The notes under the pieces: generated by a model
What the model saw: only the letters and a program-made list of their open reading frames with translations
Database searches by the model: none
What the model was told of the DNA's origin: nothing
In this document: piece by piece, positions 51,201 to 61,852 of the stretch
Layout: every line of letters starts with the position of its first letter
How positions within the stretch are numbered: position 1 is the first letter of the stretch
Source: Terebella lapidaria
Taxonomy: Eukaryota > Annelida > Polychaeta > Terebellida > Terebellidae
Direction of reading: 5' to 3'
Assembly (NCBI GenBank): GCA_949152475.1
Contig: OX424564.1
Coordinates: 29,758,165 to 29,822,164 of the forward strand
DNA: 64,000 bases
Program-made: the position numbers and the translations under genes

Positions 51201-53732
51201 AACACAGAATAAACAATCTCGGTGCGAAAATGAATTTCAACTGGCAATATCCTGATATTTCTTCAGTGAAATGCCGGGCTTGTCATTGAAAAACATTACA
51301 GTGTATTTTATGTAACGATGGCTTAAGTTTTGATGCAGTCAATACAAGAATACTTTTACGTTTTGACAGTCGGAGAAAATCTACACAGTGCAGGATGCTT
51401 TGGAAGCGCTTGTCAGCCGTGAAACTCTACAGGGTGTCACATGTGTCAAAACCAACGTTGAGGTATAGTGATATATTGAAAAATTCTCTGGATATCTGTA
51501 TACTTTTTTATGCACATTAACGTTGATTGTTACAAAAAATTACAAAAATCTATGGACAGAGCAATAGTTTAACATGAATCATGACAATCGATCTTGAGAA
51601 TTATGATGGTAGGGTTCTGTGTGTTTAGTACATTCATCTACAATTCAAAATATTTAAACCATCGAAGAAAGACGAGGAAATGTACATATTCAAACACATA
51701 ATATGTCAAAATCCTGGAATTAGAGACCTATATGCAATATGTCGTAAATGATAAAATTCAAATTTTCCATTAAAAACAATCCTGTCGTTTTTGCAGGTTG
51801 ACGCGACCCGTCGAAGCATGCTAGAAAACTTGCCCCCAGTCCTTCTACTGCACCTCAAATGTTTCGTCTACGACAAGAACGGTGGCTGCCAGAAAGTTGT
51901 CAAACAAGTCGACTTCAGCAACGAGCTGGAAATCAACAAAGGTAAACCAACTGTAGTTGACTGTGCCCATTCCTTGGTGACAAAGTCCACAAATGTTTAC
52001 CCTCGCCCCGATAGGGGCAGAGGGTATTGTAATTGGGTCTGTCAGTTTGTATGTCTGTTTGTCTGTTTGTTTATCTGTCCGCGCGCATAACTCAAAACCG
52101 AATGGTCCGATCTTCCTGAAATTTATAGGGAAGAAGCGGTATCACCGTGGCTCGGTCCTCCTCAATTTTTGTCAAAATCAGAAAAAAATTGTTGCCATGG
52201 CAACGAAAAAAGAGAGAATCACATAATTGGCTATAACTCTAGTTCTAATGAATATTAATTTCTTAAACTAATTTTGTATTTTTCTTTGGCCAATTCCCAA
52301 CCCTATGGTGTACGGCCGATGGTCGTACGACGAAAACTCTCCATTATCGCCCGATGTCGAAAAATTGGGGGTCACGATTTCGGTTATTTTTTGCCAGCGA
52401 CGTTTCAATGCAAATGTCTGCGCTCATAACTCAAAGGCAAACAGTCTGATCGATCTGAAATCTATAGGACTGGAGTGCTATGATAGTCGCTCGGTCCCGT
52501 TCGAATTTTGTTCAAATCGGATGAAAACAGTCGCCATGGCAACGGAAAAAGTGAAAATCACTTAATTGGCTCTAACTCCGGTTCTACTTGATATTAGTTT
52601 TTCCAACTATTTTTGTATTTTTCTTTGGCCAATTCCCGATCGTTTGGTGTACGACCGATGGTCGTACGACGAAAACTCTCCATTATCGCCGGATGTCGAA
52701 AAATTGGGGATCACGATTTCGGTTATTTTTGGCCAGCGACGTTTCAGTGCAAATGTCTGCGCTCATAACTCAAAGGCAAACGGCCCGATAGATTTGAAAT
52801 TTATAGGGCTGGAGAGCTATGGTAGTGGCTCAGTCCCTTTCAAATTTTGCCAAAATCGGGTGAAAACGGTTGCCATGGCAACTGAAAAAATAAAATCACA
52901 TAATTGACTATAACTCCGGTTCTAATCAATATTAAATGTTCAACCTATTTTTGTATTGTTCTTCGGCCAATTCCCAATCGTATGGCGTACAACTGATGGT
53001 CTTAAGACCAAAACTCTCAATTATCGCCTAATTTTAGTGACTAAATCTGAAGGGCGAGGGTCTGCAATCTCTGATTGTCTCGTTTATGGAATGTTATTCG
53101 TAAGTTCAGCATATGTCGAGTTTGATCGAGTTGACTGTTTTGAGGAAGAATGTTTTCCTTTTGTTTACAGAACTGCTATCACAGAACTCCCGAATGAAGT
53201 ACACACAAGCTCAGCGTAAATACAAACTGTTTGCAGGTGAGTTAGAAATCAATACTTTTCAAATTCTCTTACTTCTTGCCTGTGACCAAATGTATCGACT
53301 TTCAAAACATTTCAAATTATGACTTGATAACTTGTTTACAAACTTACTTACCACATTAAATTTCAAGATGGTTTCGTTCAGTGAGCAATGGCTACAAAGA
53401 TACACTTTTACTACTGAAGATTACTGGTTGAAACCTATACATTGTTACAATGATCTATATTGATTTCCAAATTAAAATGAACGGACGAAGATATAGGAAT
53501 TCAGAATTAAAACGAGTGACACTCTTTTTCTCTCCGCATTTCAGTGGTGAAGCACATCGGCGTCCGGGCGGCTGGCGGTCACTACACTGCAGACGTTTAC
53601 TACCAGTCACTAGGCGAATGGCTTCACTTCGACGACAACCACGTGACCACGGTCTCCATGCCTTCGGTGTTCAAGTTCCGCGCACCAAAAATCCCTTATC
53701 TACTTTACTACAGGCGCACGGATTTGAGCTAG
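42201..53732 (+). CDS. USP10: ubiquitin carboxyl-terminal hydrolase 10-like, 14 exons
   Basis: Cysteine deubiquitinase, 1029 aa (human USP10 798). Exons: 42201-42218, 45497-45595, 45890-47639, 47926-48017, 48216-48325, 48453-48517, 48669-48769, 48972-49086, 50481-50602, 50812-50937, 51370-51462, 51797-51941, 53171-53236, 53545-53732; all GT-AG, exactly 1030 codons. Exon 1 (MSQTLQ) is inferred: it gives the right phase and puts FG at the same residues as human MALHSPQYIFGDF. Residues 7-13, GITFGFF, resemble the FGDF G3BP-binding motif. The 583-codon exon 3 is Pro/Gln/His-rich and disordered-looking, with the family signatures KKKRPADYYQKL (about 205-216) and SWAGLF (about 571-576); I see no PAM2-like LNxxAxEF. 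The USP domain has NRGNWCYVNA (Cys649), GRQEDAEEFL, DDDWEQVGP, KESATLQPFFTLQLDIQ, AGGHYTADV (His980) and FDD (Asp997/998), so it should be active. The extra length lies in the N-terminal region. Confidence 0.95.
43785..43822. other. 11-bp perfect hairpin in USP10 intron 1
   Basis: GCAGTCCAAGC and GCTTGGACTGC are perfect complements with a 16-nt loop. Weak pairing extends outward (CATGTTTCGG with GAAGTGATG). A third GCTTGGACTG follows at 43834. It may be a small transposon end or a structured RNA. Confidence 0.4.
49236..49529. mobile_element. 294-bp MITE in USP10 intron 8, copy 1
   Basis: The left end CTGTATTGGTCCTATTAGT and the right end ACTATTAGGACTAATACGG are inverted repeats, and TA flanks both sides (49234-49235, 49530-49531). 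The same element occurs at 63637-63924 with shared internal blocks such as CTTGGAGTGTTCCAATCCAC. No transposase. Likely Tc1/mariner-derived. Confidence 0.85.
49655..49719 (+). ncRNA. conserved intronic hairpin, microRNA-like, copy 1
   Basis: 65-nt stem-loop in USP10 intron 8, sense strand. The 5' arm begins GCACCAAGTAGGGATTCTGT (then GTTTG); the 3' arm ends AGAATAAACAATCTCGGTGC. Pairing is 5 bp at the base (GCACC/GGTGC), 2 bp, a conserved asymmetric internal loop, then about 11 bp (ATTCTGTGTTT with AAACAYAGAAT; one G-U here) and a variable loop (CTGTCTTCAGCCATG). Both arms are shared by all four copies. The internal loop is larger than in a canonical microRNA precursor, so another structured RNA is possible. 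Confidence 0.6.
50001..50065 (+). ncRNA. conserved intronic hairpin, microRNA-like, copy 2
   Basis: Same arms as the hairpin at 49655, in the same intron (8) and orientation. The loop is CTGTCTACAGCTATA. The 3' arm has AACATAGAAT as in copy 1. Downstream sequence (TTGGCAGTTCTTTAC) is weakly related to that after copies 1 and 3, showing local duplication of a longer segment followed by decay outside the arms. Confidence 0.6.
50247..50310 (+). ncRNA. conserved intronic hairpin, microRNA-like, copy 3
   Basis: 64 nt, USP10 intron 8, sense. 5' arm identical to the other copies; 3' arm has AACACAGAAT, giving a full 11-bp upper stem. The loop is one base shorter (CTGCCACAGCTATA). The downstream AATGACAGTTCATGACA resembles the flank of copy 1. 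Confidence 0.6.
51161..51225 (+). ncRNA. conserved intronic hairpin, microRNA-like, copy 4
   Basis: 65 nt in USP10 intron 10, sense, two exons downstream of copies 1-3. The 5' arm is identical up to GTTTG and the 3' arm is like copy 3. The loop (TCAAAAATGGCCATA) and both flanks are unrelated to the other copies, making this the most diverged locus and the best evidence that the arms are under constraint. Confidence 0.6.
51999..53061 (+). mobile_element. 1.06-kb element with three 339-bp units, USP10 intron 12
   Basis: Starts with ACCCTCGCCCC followed by GATAGGGGCAGAGGGT, which fold into a terminal hairpin, and ends with AGGGCGAGGGT, the inverse of the start. Between them lie two full units and a partial one with a period of exactly 339 bp (CATAACTCAAA at 52086, 52425, 52764). 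Each unit carries GTTGCCATGGCAAC or one variant (52191, 52530, 52869), then CTTTGGCCAATTCCC and GAAAACTCTCCATTATCGCC. As 339 is a multiple of three, similar open frames repeat (52305-52907), but no domain is recognised. No clear target duplication. Probably a non-autonomous DNA transposon. Confidence 0.7.
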
Positions 53733-55840
53733 TATTCGCTGCATGCTTAGTGTCTTTGTTTGTGTTTAATTATTGGGGGAGAGGAGCGGGGGGGTGGTTG
53801 CCGAATGAAATGTGCAGTTTTATGCATTGGTGTATATTCGGTTTGTAGTGTGAGTTGGTAGAGTATATGGTGTTTAGTTCAAAGACGGTCGCAACATTGT
53901 ATATTTGCATTACTTATGAGTTTAGGTTCATTGAGAAGAATATAAGTAACATTTGTGACTTCTCTGCTCGAATGTAAACGCCTGAATTCCCCCTTGGTGT
54001 GTTTCATTTACTCGCACATGATATCTCGTTATATCAAATTTTGACATGCTTCAAACACCTCTAAATGTGATTACATGAATATGTATTACTGGAATGAATG
54101 AATGAATGAAAAACGCTGCTGTATTCCCCATTCAACGATACCAGTTTTATCCACACAATTAATCCCCTCTATGTCTGTACATGTAAATCGGTGATGCTTT
54201 CATTAAACAGTGGTGAACTAGGTCCATAAAATATGTGCTCATTGGATCGATCAGCATTGTAGAGATGTAAATAGCCGTACTTGTAAATACTGTACAGATT
54301 TGTACATAGCTTCTGTGCATCCAGAGCAGATTGTACAGTGTCTGGAAAGTGTACATTTTGAACATAGGTGCGTATATCTGCTGTTGTAATAGAAAAAAAA
54401 GCGGCATAGCATCATTGCGTAACTTTGCAGAGATTCTTATTACTGTGAAATTATGTAACTTGTTTGGTTTCGAGGAAAAGTAAAATGTAGCTGCTTTAGT
54501 GTTTAGTATGAGATGAAAGACAACTTGATTATATGCAGAATTCTAATGCTGTTAATACTGTGATTTTTTGACCATGAACAGTTGTCTCGTTTTGTATCGC
54601 GTAGAATGTATATTCGATTGAAATGTCGGTAGTTGGGCCAGTTCGTCATACTGTGAGATATTTTACTTTTGTAATCAACTGAAGCAGAGAAATGCAAATT
54701 TTGGTGATAATACATGTCAACACACTGGCAAGAATCACCAATAACTTTCAACAAGACTATAATCTGTGTGATGTTTCTTGCTTCTAATGTTGATTTTTTG
54801 TTCAATTACAATTTCTTTCTTGTTTGTGTGTAACATCAGTTAGACACTCGGAAATTGAATGTAAATTGTGTGAACGTTGCATATCACATGATAACTTGTA
54901 AAAATGAATCCCAGTGTCCATACTTGTACACGTCTCATAAATTGTGTCAAATTCTACACACACCACTTTTGTTTGACATTCCTCCTATAAATACGCCAAT
55001 TGTTTTATGTCATTGCATGCAAATCGCCCTGTGCCACACACATCTATATTCACAGAAAAAGTCAACCTATAAGCATTCATCACCGTGTATTCAATGTGTG
55101 TATTGTGTATTGAGTGCGTGTATAAGTTGCATGTTCTTGCTTGAAGGATGAACTTTCACACTGAACTTCAATGTACATACGTGTTAACTTATCTACAGGC
55201 TTCGTGGCATGTTCTTGCCTAAACTGTAAATATTTGGGGGGAGTGATTCGCCGGGTTGGGTCTTGGGATATAAAACCAAAATATTAGGGAGGAATTGGAG
55301 GGGGGCAGGGGGGAGGCTTGTACATATTACTAATAATTTGTGCACTCATATTCCCAGGTTTTCAGAAGAAAAACCTGTAGTCGTTGAAGTAATTACTGTT
55401 ATGTTGGAAATAATGTAATGTTAAGTCCTGTGGGGTGGGTTTCTCGCACGAAACACTGTACAAATATTCACTTTTGAAAAGCTGACCCCAGTCTTGCTGT
55501 AGATTATTCCTTTGTAAATAAACCAATCAAAATGAATGCGAACGAGTGAATGGTTCTGTGAAGTAGCAGAAAACTTGTATTGTTGTTGAGGTTTAATTTC
55601 TGTTCAGTTAACTTCTTCGTTGTTGAAAAATGTGTTTCGGTGACGACAGTATTTTGTATGTGTGGACGCAGAGTCCCGAAAAATTTCGGGAGAAGACAAA
55701 AATGTATTTTGTGCGTGTGATAACAAATTTTGAATTGCTGACGTTGGATTTTGATGTATTTTGCATGTTGCTTGATGATGCGTTATATTTTGGGCAGTGC
55801 AGGAATATGCCTTAAATAAAAAAAAAATACATAAAATGTT
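53733..55840 (+). other. USP10 3' UTR with two poly(A) signals
   Basis: No further exon follows the stop codon. AATAAA occurs at 55517-55522 and 55815-55820; the second is followed by an A-run. Either end gives a 3' UTR of about 1.8-2.1 kb. A short GAAT microsatellite lies at about 54092-54110. The frame at 55630-55815 is probably not coding. Confidence 0.5.
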
Positions 55841-57419
55841 GAAAAAAATTACGACTTGTCTTTTATTTGCCTTTGTGCATAAAACGAAACATTTAGCCTC
55901 GGACTAGGTTATACATGTACATGTAATGAATTGAAATTCAGTGTGACCAAATATAATTATTCATGATTGACATTTCAGTAACTGATATGACTCCTTTACT
56001 TAGACCTGAATCACGATATTACCCACCAAATAGTCAGTTTGGCACAACAAAAATCAATCTTGATAGTTTTTAGGTTACCAGACCTTTGGTTTGATAACAT
56101 ATTGGCATGGCGTTGTGTCCGTCCAGGTAAACATTTGGGGTTAAGGGACTATGAAATAGCCCCTTAACCCACTTTTTATGAAGAAAATGGGATAAGGGCT
56201 ATTTTGGGGGATGAGGGGCTGGCTGGAAATAGGAAATTTAACACGTGAAAAGCTTTTTAACCTAAAATGTTGGGTCGTCCATCCACATTTTTACCTTGAA
56301 GTTTACGGTCTGAAATTTTGCACAAAAATAGATAGATCACCCTTGAATTGTCGGTCTGTGTATGGTGGCCATTTGTGTCGGTCCAAATCGCGTTATTGTC
56401 CATTTTGGGCCATTTCTATGCAACTGGACTCGTAGAACGCCTGAAGATAGAGCTTAGAAATTGGCATTTTCAAATGTGAAGTCATATATGGTGACTTGTG
56501 TGGTGACCTTGAATTTGACCTCCGATGACCTTGAAAGGTCAAAACTGCCATTTTCAGGTAAAAAAAATGCCCAGATTTGCCTCTAGATGAAATGCTCGCA
56601 GATAGAGCTTATGTTTGCATTATGAACATATGGGAAGACATATATGGCACAACTAATAATGACTTGAACCAGCAATCTCTGTAGAAGACGGAAATCTGCA
56701 AATATCTCGTGCGTGATTCTAATTTTTACTGAAGAAAAATTTAGCCAATGATCCTGCAGATAACCGGCACTGCATGTGATTGATAATGCACATGTAATTT
56801 GAGGTCCAGATGAGCTGTCGAAAACTAGAGGGTTCATTTACTTTCGGGGATAAATTGATTGAATTCATTATAGCCTACGAAATACTTTGACAGATGATAA
56901 CTACATGTAATAGCTCGCAATTTCCGATGGCAAAATCAGACCAAGATGGCTAAAATATTACTGAACATCATAACATGTAACTTCTGCACCTAGACGACAT
57001 GTACCTAAGTTATACAGGTCTATATTTGCTGTATCCCCTAATGGCAAATAATCATGTAGTCTAGACTAGACGTGACTTGGACTATGGCTACTGAAGGTCA
57101 GAGTCTGAAGCTGTATGTACGTTTATAAGAGATTCATGTCCAATTTAAGTTACCGAGGAATATTCCAAACGAAAGGAATGTGATGAATTGGGAGACAATT
57201 TCACTCGGAGAGGGATAAAGGGGTGCATGTTGCAAGCGAAATACAGCATCTTTTCACTCAATTCAAAATGGGAATGAAAAAAATGAACATACAGCGATGA
57301 AAAGGACAAAAATATATAGGCTACATTTTGGCAATAGTGTACCTGTCATGTTTCATTCCTTGACTTTGCTATTCGAATCAATGTTTATTTCATTTAATTT
57401 TTTTTAAATTAAATATAAT
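55841..57419. other. intergenic, with dispersed TGACCTTGA repeat
   Basis: At about 56500-56545 the sequence GTGACCTTGAATTTGACCTC then GATGACCTTGAAAGGTCA is related to the tandem array at 40.2-40.8 kb and to 4390. AGATAGAGCTTA recurs at about 56446 and 56598. Nothing else recognised. Confidence 0.45.
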
Positions 57420-57829
57420 GCTTGAAACGCCGTTATCCGGCCGCACCTGGCGTCTTCGCCTAACCACGTGCTTGTCCCTAGACTTCTGTAACTACCGTCT
57501 ACCCCGGCGTGGGTGACATTGGGCAATAGTCAATAGGCGAGCAAGCCTCATGTTGTGAAACCCCCCGCCCGCAGACAGGTAAAACAAGTCCACCGACGAT
57601 GATGGCCAAAGTCCCCCCAAGCCAACGAATTTGTTGACAAGTTTAAACGAACGCAAGGCGGTTGACATTTGGTGAGTCGGGCTTGTCGACGGCTTGAGAA
57701 TTCTACCGGAATTTTTGGATTTTATCTGATAACGTTAGCTACATGTAGGTAGGATAAGGCGTTCAATGAAACGGGCTTCTCGATGACTCTACGTTGGTGG
57801 TTGTCGTCATAGGCGAAGGTTCGTCCAAG
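57420..57829 (+). promoter_or_regulatory. candidate promoter and non-coding exon 1 of the LRR gene
   Basis: This stretch is more GC-rich and CpG-containing than its surroundings (for example CCGTCTACCCCGGCGTGGGT) and ends with a strong splice donor, TCGTCCAAG|GTAAGT at 57829/57830. The LRR gene's first coding exon begins at an acceptor (TTGCAG, exon from 60233) 55 nt before its ATG, so at least one upstream non-coding exon is required. Linking the two is inference. Confidence 0.35.
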
Positions 57830-60232
57830 GTAAGTCCATGAATGGCTATTATTGATGCGTACATCTATGACCAAATTAAGGCAAATTGCCAATAATTATG
57901 ATGTATTGGGATGTGTCATATAGAACCATTTATGTGTGAGACAATTCCTCGATTTCTGTGTTTAATATGACGATCCCACATTTTCCTTGATACACGTACA
58001 TATGCATGAAAAGTGGAGCTTTGTCCATGTGCATTTGACATGTGCACATCGAGTATAATAATAATAATAACAATGACACCATTTCAAGCGATTCCATCTG
58101 GAGTTCTTTGTCCCCCCTCGATTAAAAGCAGCTGTCGACTAGTTTATGCCTGTAGTTTGATGATTGCCCATATATTGATCATAAAAGTGAATCATTTAAT
58201 ATAGAAATGGTTGTATTGAATATGTCACAACTATGCACGCACAGCATAATGAAGTAATACATTTTATACTATTGGCATGGTAATAAACAGTATCAGAACC
58301 AGGACATGTATCTGCATTCAGCCATACCAACCATGACCGTATCTCTAACGTATTTATCGATAATTGTGGGGCAAGGCTATCCCCATACATTGTAATTGCA
58401 CGCGACAAAAGCAGCTGCTTACTCTACTATACACGTATAGATCTGAAGCTATGCCACACAGTCACACAGTAACACATATATTTCTATAAATGAATAACGA
58501 TAATAAAAATTATGCCTTGTCCTCTGAGTACCTTTGGCGGTCTACATATGCATATAAAAGCCGTCCTCGTCAGCCAGATAACTTGACCTGAAAGAGCTGG
58601 AACAATGTCGATGACAGGACAACAAAAGCGGGATGATGTTCATCGGGAACATTTATCGAATATGACGCCTCCGCGCTCCAAAGCAGTGTTAAACCATATA
58701 TAATGACCTCAAATTTCGCGTCCGAACAGCTTGGCCTGTTATTATTGCCCCTATAGATAGTGCTGATGTTAGTTATACTCATTCGAGGAGGCAAACATGA
58801 GTCAATCCTAGCTGCAAATGTCAATAACAATTCTGAATCAGACTTTGTCAATTTTCCGACCCGCATACATGTGTCTTGACTGTTTCCGTACAACTCTGGC
58901 CCACTGTCATATTTATTATAGGTCTATCAGATAAATACTTTGACGTTGACGATGTAAACACAAAATTGGAGGAGCACTTGATTAAAAAGGACAGATAGTT
59001 GGACGTGACAAGGTTTGTTTGAGTAGGTATAACCAATGTATTCCGTGTATATTGTACCTTGATATTTTAGAGATTGTTGTCTCTATATAAATAAAACACT
59101 TTTTATATAATGCTTGCAAGTGGCACACAAGACCATTCAGTTGTTGTACATTTTGATGCACAGTCAGTTAAACCTGAAACGTGATATGTTTCCAGACGGA
59201 GCTGATAATGTAAACGTACCATAAATTTTTATTTTGATCACAAACACAAACATATTACGTACGCGGCCAGGTAGGTATGTGGTCCTTCATGGTAGCATGG
59301 GCTCTCGCTATGTCAACAATAGGCCTCCAAATTTTGGCCGGTCACCATCACACTCTGATGTGTAACATATAGAATACCGGTATATAAAAATGTAGTCCAA
59401 AAATAGGGCAACATAGGTGCATATATTTACCTATAACAAAAGAGCCATACATGTACAAACGTCCATATATTTTTCCTGTTATATTTACTGTACATTGTAC
59501 TTTCGGCTGCATTTCTTTCGCTCGGTAAAGGCGAGTTCAATTTTCAACTCTTCTTGGAAATTATCATGTTCAATAAGTACATGTTCAGCGAAAATTGGAC
59601 CAATGCTCCGTTCGCACGCGATTGAATAAAAAAATTGATCGTAAGTAATCAATAACAAATAGCAACATGTCGGAAATGGTCATTTAATGGTTAGTTTCCG
59701 CCACTGGGAATGACCTTGGAACGTACCGATCTCACGTTTCATTATTGATTAAAGGGCAGTTCCATTTGCTAAATTGGCCGAAATTGGACACCACTCAAAA
59801 TTAATTTGAACAAGGAATCAAATTGCAGGCGTCACTGAAACACTTCTTAAAATTACCTATAATTGTAGTCAATTATAGTACATACATGTATATGTATACT
59901 GTTTGATTTGATTTTCCAGTATGAGTACAGTTCAATTATATGGAAAAAAAAATAATATTTCGGTTCATACATTGTACATTGTACACGTGCCAGTTACTTG
60001 AAGATAAAATCGATGTTGTAGATTGGTGTACAGCATGGAAAATTAGCCTACATTTACTTTCAAAGACGCAACCAACCACTTCAAGATGTTCAAATGTGTA
60101 TGAACTGGTACACCACACAAGGTCATGTTCAGTATGTAACATGGTGTATAATAGAAGAATCTGTTAATAGAGACACATAGATTGTTCTTTGCATTGTAAT
60201 GTATTAAATTCCGTGTTTCTATTCCCTTGCAG
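57830..60232. other. probable intron of the LRR gene
   Basis: No exon or repeat end was recognised. The short frames at 58570-58893 and 60043-60327 on the minus strand have no recognisable domain. It ends in a pyrimidine tract and TTGCAG. Confidence 0.35.
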
Positions 60233-60287
60233 ACTGAAAGGAAACCCGGATTGGACAGCAAAGAAACACCCTGATACACGTAGAACG

Positions 60288-61852
60288 ATGGCTCCAACGA
60301 CATTGCTACGATATACTTTGTTGTCATTCACGTTAGTGTCACTGACAGTATCCCAGGGATGTCTGCCAGGATGCACGTGTAGGTTTGACCAGGCCCACAT
60401 GGTCTGCAGAGGAATAAACCTTCAAGTGCCATCTACCATACCAGCTGGTATCAAAGACGTGGAGTTTCTCAACTGCTACTTCAAGAACTTGCCCAAACTT
60501 CCCGCCAACTACAGCGAATGCGAGAGCTTGACTATTATGAACAGCAAAGTCTCCACGATTGCCGACGGCGCCTTCGAGCAACTATCAAAAGTCCACACGT
60601 TGAATCTACACGGAAACCAGATCCAACGCATTGATTCCAGTGTGTTTCGCGGGATGACGAGTCTGCGACAGCTTTCGCTTCAAGCCAACAAAATCACCAC
60701 GTTTGAAGAATACTCCTTCCACGACAACCCCAACATAGAAGTCCTCACTTTGAGCGACAATCATAACCTGGAACTGCAGTCGAAATCTTTCGCACAACCT
60801 GAGAACGTCACAAATAAACTTAATTACATTGAATTACACAACTGTGGTTTAACCACTGTCCCGACTTCGTCAATATGTCATTCCAAACTGCCAGGACTAA
60901 CCCACCTAGACCTAAGTGGCAATGACTTCAGAAACCTGTCAGAATCGCTCTTCAAACACGCGCCCAACCTGCGATTTCTCAACTTGGACAGCTGCCAAGT
61001 TTCAGGAATTCAGCGGGAGACACTGGGCGCTTTGACGAATTTGGAAACTCTTCTGTTGAGCAACAATTTGATCACTTCCATTGACGAACAGGCTTTCGAC
61101 GATTTTTACACTTCGATGAAATATCTGCATTTAGAGTACAACCAGTTGACTTCAGTTGACGATCATATGTTCAACTTCAATGTACTGACCGTTCTCAACG
61201 TTTCGTACAACCCTTGGGACTGCAGTTGTGAGAATAGCTGGCTGCAGGTCTTCCCAGTCAAACCCAACAACACCCACCATAACATTACGTGAGTTCTTAC
61301 TTCATAAAGCTGTTGCAAGATATTGTAATATTTCTGTACATACACGTACATGTAAGATGCTTTGGGGTAAAATGAATTCCGAAGCAGTACTATGTATGCA
61401 TACTAATCATGTGTACTTTGGGCTACATCGCTTTGAAAGTTTCTGAAATACAGAACTACTTCAACTGTACATGTGCTTTAAAAGTTACTGATAATTCAGA
61501 TTGTAAATGAAAGAACATATCATTGAAGTTCCACATGATACATGTAAGTGAATATACTATTCAGTTAATCACTATATGAACAATATAATAAATACTCCAC
61601 TTCAGATGCGACACCCCGAAGGAGTACCACGGGAAGAACGCGTTGACCGTCATGACGAAAGACGTCAAAGACTGTTCCTCAGACTATGCTGACCCGATGG
61701 TAGCCGTCTACGTGGCTATTCCAATCCTGATCATCCTTGCCATCGTCACCATTATAATCATCGTCAAGATTTGCAGGCTCAAGCGCAAGGAGAAAAGAAG
61801 GAACAGTGCGCAGTATAGTCTGGTTTATAAGCCCACAACAGAACATGCCTAG
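60288..61852 (+). CDS. leucine-rich-repeat single-pass membrane protein
   Basis: Type I surface protein of 415 aa in two coding exons, 60288-61288 and 61606-61852 (GT-AG, 416 codons with stop). The start at 60288 is chosen because TTGCAG just upstream marks the exon boundary and the ATG is followed by a signal peptide (TLLRYTLLSFTLVSLTVSQ). Next come an LRRNT cap (CLPGCTCRFDQAHMVC), about nine LRRs of the LxxLxLxxN type (for example VHTLNLHGNQIQRI, LTHLDLSGNDFRNL, LETLLLSNNLITSI) and an LRRCT cap (NPWDCSCENSWL) that continues across the intron (CDTPKEYHGK ... DC). Exon 2 also encodes the membrane helix (VAVYVAIPILIILAIVTIII) and a basic tail of about 28 residues with tyrosines (QYSLVY). Several N-glycosylation sites are present. 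This architecture is shared by adhesion and receptor-like proteins; the ligand is unknown and I cannot assign a named orthologue. Confidence 0.92.

Noticed and set aside
52305-52907. Repeated 86-113-residue frames as a protein with tandem domains
   Set aside because: They arise because the 339-bp repeat unit is a multiple of three. No known domain is visible, and the region is intronic between well-supported USP10 exons.
55630-55815. 61-residue frame after the first USP10 poly(A) signal
   Set aside because: No domain; it ends right at the second AATAAA, consistent with 3' UTR sequence.
60189-60287. Earlier ATG (MHCNVLNSV...) for the LRR protein
   Set aside because: It lies before the splice acceptor at 60232 and would bury the signal peptide. 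The ATG at 60288 is followed directly by one.
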